The position numbers and the translations under genes are program-made. 38,097 bases of DNA, taken from assembly GCA_001314685.1 (NCBI GenBank), contig LJNT01000083.1:1-38097 (forward strand). Direction: 5' to 3'. Numbering within the stretch: the stretch's first letter is position 1; each line of letters begins with the position of its first letter. The stretch is from Rhodobacteraceae bacterium HLUCCA09. Lineage in GTDB: Bacteria > Pseudomonadota > Alphaproteobacteria > Rhodobacterales > Rhodobacteraceae. Under the pieces are notes generated by a model, which was not told the DNA's origin, made no database searches, and saw only the letters and a program-made list of their open reading frames with translations. Positions 33,540 through 38,097 of the stretch are shown here, piece after piece.

Positions 33540-34627
33540 GAGCCGACGCGACTCCCCCCGCCGAGCCGGTCTTGCTGGTGGGCGACGCCGGGGCGCGCGG
33601 ACGGGCGCAGGCCGCGTCCGGCGCCGCGCCCGGTGAGGTGCGGGCAACGATGGCGGCGCGCCTGACGGAGGCGCGGGACGCGGGCCTGATGACGGAGGGC
33701 GCGCTGGCCTATCTCGCGCGTCAGCGCGCCTTCAGCGAGGCGCACTGCCCCGAGGCGATGGCCGAGATGGCCGGGATCGCCGAGGCCTTCGACCTGCCCG
33801 AGCAGGACGTCTTCCTGCACCAGCATCTCGGCACGCTGAAGGACCTCGCGGGCGGCGCGGCGCTGTCGGAGGACGGGTGCAGCGCCTGGGCGGTGGCAGA
33901 CGGGCCGGACGGGCCGCTGGTGGTGAAGAACCGCGATTTCTCGGGCCACCATGCCGCGATCCAGCGCGTATTCCGCCACGAGGGCCCCGATCTGGCGCAG
34001 GGCCCGGTGCTGTGTCTCGGCAGCCTCGGCAGCCCGGGCGCCTATTCCTCGGGGATGAACGCGGCGGGCCTCGCCGTGGTCGATACGCAGGTGGGCGTGC
34101 GCATCCATGCCGTGGGCTGGTTGCGCTACTTCCTGATGACGCGGATCCTGTCGCGCTGCGCGCGGGTGGACGAGGCGCTCGCCCTGATCCGCGCTCTGCC
34201 CCATGCCGGTGGCGGCACGCTGGTCATGGCCGACGCCCTCGGCGGCGCCGCGGTCGTCGAGTTGGCCGCCGGGGCCGTCGCCACCGAGGAGGGGCCACTC
34301 GTCTGCCGCACCAACCACTTCACCTCGACCGCCCTCGCCCACGAGACGCTGACCGACAGCACAAGCCGCATCGACGACAGCTCGGCGAAGCGGCGGGCCC
34401 ATCTCGACGCCGAACTGCCCGGGCGGCCCTGGAACGTGGGCGCCGCCGCGGCGCTCATGGCGCAGCACGTCGAGGACTGCGGAGCGTCGGTCTGCCAGCA
34501 TGCAGGTGCCGCGACAGGTGCGCGCACGATCGCCTGCACCGTCTATTGCCCGCGCTCCGGGCTCGTCTATGCTTGCCTCGATGCGCCGTGCACCGGGCCG
34601 TGGCACCATCTCTCCGTCACCGCCTGA
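33536..34627 (+). CDS. C45-family autoproteolytic acyltransferase/amide hydrolase
   Basis: This 363-residue protein is related to acyl-CoA:6-aminopenicillanic acid acyltransferase (peptidase family C45, Ntn fold). These enzymes cleave themselves to expose an N-terminal cysteine; here the candidate is Cys115 in LSEDGCSAWAVA, followed by LVVKNRDFSGHH and SPGAYSSGMNAAGLAVVDT, the usual oxyanion and substrate region. CRTNHFTSTALA and TDSTSRIDDSSAKRR match the later part of the family. It would hydrolyse a linear amide or N-acyl bond in the cytoplasm. Because it directly follows the importer, its substrate is probably the imported compound. The ATG overlaps the ATPase stop by 4 nt; the activator gene follows after 28 nt. 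Confidence 0.83.
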   Translation: MRADATPPAEPVLLVGDAGARGRAQAASGAAPGEVRATMAARLTEARDAGLMTEGALAYLARQRAFSEAHCPEAMAEMAGIAEAFDLPEQDVFLHQHLGTLKDLAGGAALSEDGCSAWAVADGPDGPLVVKNRDFSGHHAAIQRVFRHEGPDLAQGPVLCLGSLGSPGAYSSGMNAAGLAVVDTQVGVRIHAVGWLRYFLMTRILSRCARVDEALALIRALPHAGGGTLVMADALGGAAVVELAAGAVATEEGPLVCRTNHFTSTALAHETLTDSTSRIDDSSAKRRAHLDAELPGRPWNVGAAAALMAQHVEDCGASVCQHAGAATGARTIACTVYCPRSGLVYACLDAPCTGPWHHLSVTA

Positions 34628-34655
34628 GCGCGGGCTGTCCGCGCGAGCCGCTCCG

Positions 34656-35645
34656 ATGGCAGACCAGACAGACGACCTGATCGGCAACCACGAGAGCATC
34701 CGCGAGTTGCGTCGACTGGTGGAGCGCGTGGCGAAGAGCCCTGCCCGAACCGTGCTGATCTACGGCGAGACCGGCACGGGCAAGGGCCTCGCCGCGCTCA
34801 TGATTCACCGGCTGTCCACCCGTCACCGCAAGGAATTCGTCGACATCAACTGCGCCGCGATCCCGGCGACCCTGATGGAATCCGAGCTGTTCGGGCACGA
34901 GAAGGGCGCCTTTACGGGCGCAGTGGAACGTCGGATCGGGCTGGTGGAATCGGCCAATGGAGGGAGCATCTTTCTCGACGAGATCCGCGAGCTCGACCTG
35001 ACCCTGCAGGCCAAGCTGCTCAGCCTGCTCGACCAGCACCAGTTCCGCCGGGTGGGCGCGACGCGCACCACCTCCGTCGACGTCCGCTTCATCGCGGCGA
35101 CGAACAAGGTGCTGCTGTCGGAGGTGCGCGAAGGCAAGTTCCGCGAGGATCTCTACTACCGCCTGCAGGTGGTGGCGTTGAACATCCCGCCCCTGCGGGA
35201 GCGGGGAGATGACATCCTCGTTCTCGCTCGGCACTTCATCGACCGCTTCAACGTCCAGTACGACCGCCGCGTCCGCGGACTGAGCGACGAGGCGCGCGAG
35301 ATCCTGCTGCGCTATCCCTGGCCCGGAAACGTACGCGAGCTCGAAAACCTGCTCGAGCGCATCTTCATCCTCGAGGACGACGACGAGGTGCTGCCCCGCC
35401 ACATGCCGGACCGGATCTTGCGGACCGTGCGCTCCGGCAGTCGGACGGTCCCGCCACCGCAGGACTACGACACCGAGTTCGCGCGGGGTGGCTTCCACGA
35501 GGCCACCGCCGTTTTCCAGCGGGGGATGATCGAACAGGCGATCGTGGCGACCGACGGCAATCTGCAGGACGCGGCCGCTCGGCTGGGGATCAGCCGACAC
35601 GCCCTGCGCCACCAGATGACCAAGCTCGCCATGCGCGACGCGTGA
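34656..35645 (+). CDS. Sigma-54-dependent activator (bEBP) without a sensory domain
   Basis: This 329-residue protein consists of an AAA+ domain and a Fis-type helix-turn-helix only. Walker A is GETGTGKG (37-44), the sigma-54 contact loop is GAFTGA (84-89), Walker B is GGSIFLDEI (102-110), the arginine-finger region is REDLYYRL, and PWPGNVRELENLLERIFIL leads into sensor II. The HTH is NLQDAAARLGISRHALRHQMTKL. No receiver, GAF, PAS or V4R domain precedes it, as in PspF or HrpR/S, so control must come from a partner protein, from expression level or from the sigma factor. The ORF runs upstream to 34500, but I start at 34656 (MADQTDDLIG), directly before the AAA+ domain. It lies in the operon it probably activates. 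Confidence 0.9.
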   Translation: MADQTDDLIGNHESIRELRRLVERVAKSPARTVLIYGETGTGKGLAALMIHRLSTRHRKEFVDINCAAIPATLMESELFGHEKGAFTGAVERRIGLVESANGGSIFLDEIRELDLTLQAKLLSLLDQHQFRRVGATRTTSVDVRFIAATNKVLLSEVREGKFREDLYYRLQVVALNIPPLRERGDDILVLARHFIDRFNVQYDRRVRGLSDEAREILLRYPWPGNVRELENLLERIFILEDDDEVLPRHMPDRILRTVRSGSRTVPPPQDYDTEFARGGFHEATAVFQRGMIEQAIVATDGNLQDAAARLGISRHALRHQMTKLAMRDA

Positions 35646-35676
35646 GGTGCGCACGCCGCGCGCGTGAGAGGCGCGC
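35642..35676 (+). promoter_or_regulatory. Candidate enhancer (UAS), two tandem copies
   Basis: GTGAGGTGCGCAC (35642-35654) and GTGAGAGGCGCGC (35664-35676) are spaced 22 bp apart, about two helical turns. They resemble GTGAGATGCGCGC at 27786. The distances to the -24 box are 107 and 85 bp. The first overlaps the stop codon of the activator gene. Activator binding is inferred. Confidence 0.45.
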
Positions 35677-35715
35677 ATGATGCGTATCCATCCGGCCCCG
35701 CGCTCTTTCCGGGCC

Positions 35716-35729
35716 GTCCTTACGCAACG
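35716..35729 (+). promoter_or_regulatory. Shared GTCCTT...GCAACG block, copy 2
   Basis: GTCCTTACGCAACG matches copy 1 at 27845 with a 2-nt length difference and lies 19 bp upstream of the -24 box. Conservation in two non-coding leaders suggests a regulatory role. Confidence 0.4.
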
Positions 35730-35748
35730 GCCTGCCGGCGCGCGAATG

Positions 35749-35764
35749 TGGCACGTCGCTTGCA
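35749..35764 (+). promoter_or_regulatory. Sigma-54 promoter of the AtuA/DUF4387 pair
   Basis: TGGCAC-GTCGC-TTGCA is a perfect -24/-12 element. The expected start point is near 35776, leaving a leader of about 20 nt that contains the GGAGAGGG ribosome site of the gene at 35796. Confidence 0.88.
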
Positions 35765-35795
35765 TGTTCCGCTGGAAGAACCGCCGGAGAGGGCC

Positions 35796-37181
35796 ATGAC
35801 ATCACTGAAGATCATCTGCCCGAACGGGCATCTCGGCTTCGCGCCGCTCAAGCGCGCGAGCTTCCGCCTCGGCGTCGCGGAGAAACCCGACTACATAGCG
35901 GCGGATTCGGGCAGCGACGATATCGGTCCCGTCCCGCTGGGGACCGATACCTGTGCAAGTCCCAAGGCCTGGCAGCGGCACGACCTCGAGGAGATGCTGC
36001 TGGCGGCGCGCGAGCTCGACGTGCCGATGCTGATCGGCTCGGCAGGCGACACCGGCGCGGACACGCGCGTCGACATGTACGTGCAGATGATCCGCGAGAT
36101 TGCGGCCGAGCACGGCCTCGCCCCCTTCCGTATCGGCTGGTTCTACTCCGAACTCGACAAGGAGGTCGTGGCAGGACGCATCCGGTGGGGGCGCCCGGTG
36201 ACCGGCCTCGACGGCCGCGCCGATCTGACCGAGGCCGATCTGGAGGCGACGACGCGAATCGTCGCGATGGCCGGCGTTCACCCCTACCGGACGCTTCTCG
36301 AGCAGGGCTGCGACGTGATCATCGGCGGTCGCTCGTCGGACAGTGCGATCTTCGCCGCCCCTGCCTTGCACCACGGCTTTCCCGAGGCTCAGGCCTACTA
36401 CCTTGGAAAGGTACTGGAATGCGCGTCGTTCTGCGCCGAGCCCTACGGCGCGAAGGAAACGGTGCTGGGCGAGGTCACCGCCGACTGGGTGGAGGTCACC
36501 GCGATGGCGCCACATCAATCCTGCACCGTGGCCTCGGTCGCGGGCCACGCCATGTACGAGCGCGCAGACCCGTTCCACGAATACGTCGCGGGCGGGATGC
36601 TCGACATGACCGAGTGCCGCTACGAGCAGGTCAGCGCGCGCACGACGCGCGTGACAGGCATGCGCTTCGTTCCCGCCACCGACCTGCGGGTGAAACTCGA
36701 GGGCGCGGGCAAGGTGGGCGAGCGCTATGTCGGCATGGCTGGCATCCGCGACCCCTACACCATCGCCCATGTCGACGAAGCGATCGAATGGGCCCGTGAG
36801 CAGGTCCGCGAGCGCTTCGGCGACGAGGGTTGGGAGCTGCACTACAACGTCTTCGGTCGCGACGGGATCATGGGGGCCATGGAACCCATGCGTGACAGGC
36901 CCGGCCACGAGGTTCTGGTGGTGGTCCAGGGCCTCGCGCCGACCGCCGAGATGGCCGAGGAAGTGACGATGACCGGCACGCGCCAGCTCTTCTACGCACG
37001 CCTGCCCGACGTGAAGGGCACGGCCGGCGGCGTGTCCTTCGTCTTCGACGAGGTGCTGTCGGCGTCGCCCGGCCATCGCTGGACGGTCAATCACACGATG
37101 GCCGTGGACGACCCGATGGAACTGTTCCCCTGTCATGTCGACCGCGTCGGCGCTCCGACACTGGAGACCAAGAATGCCTGA
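35796..37181 (+). CDS. AtuA-family (DUF1446) acyclic terpene utilization-like protein
   Basis: This 461-residue protein has the AtuA-type blocks NGHLGFAPLKRASFRLGVAEKPDYIAADSGSDDIGP, DVPMLIGSAGDTGADTRVD, EQGCDVIIGGRSSDSAIFAAPAL, MLDMTECRYEQ and KLEGAGKVGERYVGMAGIRDPYTI. AtuA was defined genetically in citronellol/geraniol catabolism of Pseudomonas, but the reaction is unknown, and this shorter version is usually paired with a DUF4387 gene, as here. I chose the ATG at 35796, 5 nt after GGAGAGGG; the ORF track start lies upstream of the promoter. It is directly driven by a sigma-54 promoter. The usual terpene genes (atuB to atuH, geranyl-CoA carboxylase) are absent, so terpene use is unlikely. 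Confidence 0.85.
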   Translation: MTSLKIICPNGHLGFAPLKRASFRLGVAEKPDYIAADSGSDDIGPVPLGTDTCASPKAWQRHDLEEMLLAARELDVPMLIGSAGDTGADTRVDMYVQMIREIAAEHGLAPFRIGWFYSELDKEVVAGRIRWGRPVTGLDGRADLTEADLEATTRIVAMAGVHPYRTLLEQGCDVIIGGRSSDSAIFAAPALHHGFPEAQAYYLGKVLECASFCAEPYGAKETVLGEVTADWVEVTAMAPHQSCTVASVAGHAMYERADPFHEYVAGGMLDMTECRYEQVSARTTRVTGMRFVPATDLRVKLEGAGKVGERYVGMAGIRDPYTIAHVDEAIEWAREQVRERFGDEGWELHYNVFGRDGIMGAMEPMRDRPGHEVLVVVQGLAPTAEMAEEVTMTGTRQLFYARLPDVKGTAGGVSFVFDEVLSASPGHRWTVNHTMAVDDPMELFPCHVDRVGAPTLETKNA

Positions 37182-37497
37182 GACAACGCTGTCCGACCTC
37201 GCGAAGACGATCCGCAGCAAGAATGCAGGCACCGACAAGGTCACCTTCGACGTGATCTTCCGCAAGGGCGCCGATTACGAGCGGGTGAAACGCTCCGGCG
37301 TGCTCAGCCGTGGCGCCGTGGCCCGCATCCTGAACATCACCGAAGGGCGTGTGACAGAGTTCGTCGAGTACGATCCTGCCTACGCGATCAAGTTCACCAT
37401 CCTGCGCGACCGGCCCAGCGGCAGCCCCGGCGACGGCGACATCTTCGGCGCCCAGCAATACGCGCCGTTTCTCGGTCTGACCATTCCGGACGCGTGA
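37174..37497 (+). CDS. DUF4387-domain protein, partner of the AtuA-like protein
   Basis: This 107-residue protein has the DUF4387 pattern: LSDLAKTIRSKNAGTDKVTFDVIFRKGADYERVKRSGVL near the start, then ITEGRVTEFVEYDPAYAIKFTILRDRPSGSPGDGDIFGAQQYAPFL. The domain is often fused or adjacent to AtuA-like proteins, implying a complex. No catalytic residues are known. I chose the ATG at 37174, which overlaps the AtuA-like stop by 8 nt; the ORF track start at 37135 adds 13 residues without similarity. It is the last clear gene of the window. Confidence 0.83.
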   Translation: MPETTLSDLAKTIRSKNAGTDKVTFDVIFRKGADYERVKRSGVLSRGAVARILNITEGRVTEFVEYDPAYAIKFTILRDRPSGSPGDGDIFGAQQYAPFLGLTIPDA

Positions 37498-37740
37498 ACG
37501 CGGCGCCGGACCCGCCACAGGAGCAATCGAACACCGGCGTGTCCACCGCCTGACTGCCCAGGCGTCGCGCTGGGGCCGAACGGCATCACACCGTCGCTCC
37601 GTCCCGGAATGACCAGCTTGGGCACTGGCCGTTTTCCGAGGTCCAGCGGGGCTGCAGCACGACCATCAGGATGAGAGACGGTATTGCCTCACCCAAGTGC
37701 TCGGTCCCCGGCTGATCACGCTGCCCCTCGCTGGCGGGCG

Positions 37741-37780
37741 CTGCTCGTGGCGCGCTCGATCCTGGGTGAGGTTCGGGATG
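37741..37780 (+). repeat. Direct repeat copy 1
   Basis: This 40-bp segment (core GTGAGGTTCGGGA) matches 38041-38080 at 31 of 40 positions. Read in frame it encodes LLVARSILGEVRD followed by VKRT and a stop. Many of the differences between copies are synonymous. Confidence 0.5.
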
Positions 37781-37857
37781 TGAAACGGACGTGATCCCGG
37801 ACCCAGTGCGGCGCGGCTCACGCTCTTGGTGAAGCGGCCCCAAACGCCCGGTCTGTG

Positions 37858-37885
37858 GGATCCCGACCAACGCCGATCGGGATCC
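37858..37885. repeat. Perfect 9-bp inverted repeat
   Basis: GGATCCCGA and TCGGGATCC flank a 10-nt loop. No T-run follows. The function is unknown. Confidence 0.4.
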
Positions 37886-38040
37886 TGCAAGTTCGACAAA
37901 GTGGCGTCTTTTCAGCTACTTGAATCCCATACGGCTGGAGCTCCGGTTCGGCCCCGATCCACACGCGGCGCGCATCAATCACCCGAAACCCGTATGCCTG
38001 TCCCATCCCGGACGATCACATAGACCCTCGCCGGACCGCG

Positions 38041-38080
38041 CTCTTCATGGCAAGATCGATTCTGTGTGAGGTTCGGGACG
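38041..38080 (+). repeat. Direct repeat copy 2
   Basis: This is the second copy of the segment at 37741, exactly 300 bp downstream, encoding LFMARSILCEVRD in the same relative frame and running to a stop at the window end. Confidence 0.5.
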
Positions 38081-38097
38081 GGGTAGGAACATGCTGA

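Larger units (their letters stand above)
37498..38097. other. Gene-poor right end with repeats
   Basis: These 600 bp show no credible ORF; the small ones on both strands are unrelated to each other and have no family features. The region contains a 9-bp inverted repeat at 37858-37885 and two diverged 40-bp direct repeats 300 bp apart. It may be a decayed mobile-element or gene remnant at an island edge. Confidence 0.45.

Noticed and set aside
35796-37497. Acyclic terpene (citronellol/geraniol) catabolism cluster
   Set aside because: Only an AtuA-like protein is present; geranyl-CoA carboxylase and other atu genes are missing.
37818-38006. 62-residue minus-strand ORF near the right end
   Set aside because: It has two Cys in a plausible pattern but no ribosome site, no recognised family and overlaps a repeat-containing gene-poor region.

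Overview
The window is about 70 percent G+C, uses GTG as well as ATG starts and is packed with 1-4 nt gene overlaps. Together with the gene families present this points to an alphaproteobacterium, most likely a Rhodobacterales/Rhodobacteraceae genome. This is an inference from composition and gene content, not from a marker gene.

Layout. (1) 1-8225 is mostly minus strand and partly decayed: a transposase-tail remnant at the left edge, a frameshifted secreted PHB-depolymerase-like hydrolase, an intact OpgC-type acyltransferase, a TTC38-like TPR protein, a frameshifted CaiB/BaiF CoA-transferase, a ThDP-dependent acetolactate-synthase-like enzyme and a GntR/FCD regulator. (2) 8466-25968 is one plus-strand run of 17 tightly spaced genes, divergent from the GntR gene: a VOC protein, E1 alpha and E1 beta of a 2-oxoacid/acetoin dehydrogenase without E2 or E3, an SDR, a four-gene block matching hpxWXYZ (oxamate amidohydrolase, AtzG-like, AtzE-like amidase, HpxZ/AtzH-like), a complete peptide-type ABC importer, two amidohydrolases, an MBL-fold hydrolase and a GH31 glycosidase. 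(3) 26431-37497 is a second module: an RpoN (sigma-54) gene, a second complete Dpp-type importer, a C45-family Cys-dependent amide hydrolase, a sensor-less sigma-54 activator (bEBP), and an AtuA-family/DUF4387 pair. (4) The last 600 bases hold no convincing gene, only repeats.

The most notable signal is in region 3. Two perfect sigma-54 promoters (TGGCAC-N5-TTGCA) lie just upstream of the second importer operon and of the AtuA/DUF4387 pair. Each is preceded, about 105-107 bp upstream of the -24 element, by a similar GTGAG(A/G)TGCGC-type motif, and each also carries a GTCCTT...GCAACG block whose distance to the promoter differs by 11 bp. The sigma factor gene, the activator gene and both promoters sit within about 11 kb. 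I read this as a self-contained sigma-54 circuit driving uptake and hydrolysis of an unknown amide or peptide-like compound, with the activator encoded inside the operon it probably controls.

In region 2 the imported compound is probably an amide, ureide or small peptide-like molecule. HpxY/HpxX and HpxW-type enzymes would strip nitrogen from it, the amidohydrolases would open other C-N or lactone bonds, and the E1 pair with the SDR would process a 2-oxo or ketol carbon skeleton. The GntR regulator is the obvious candidate local controller.
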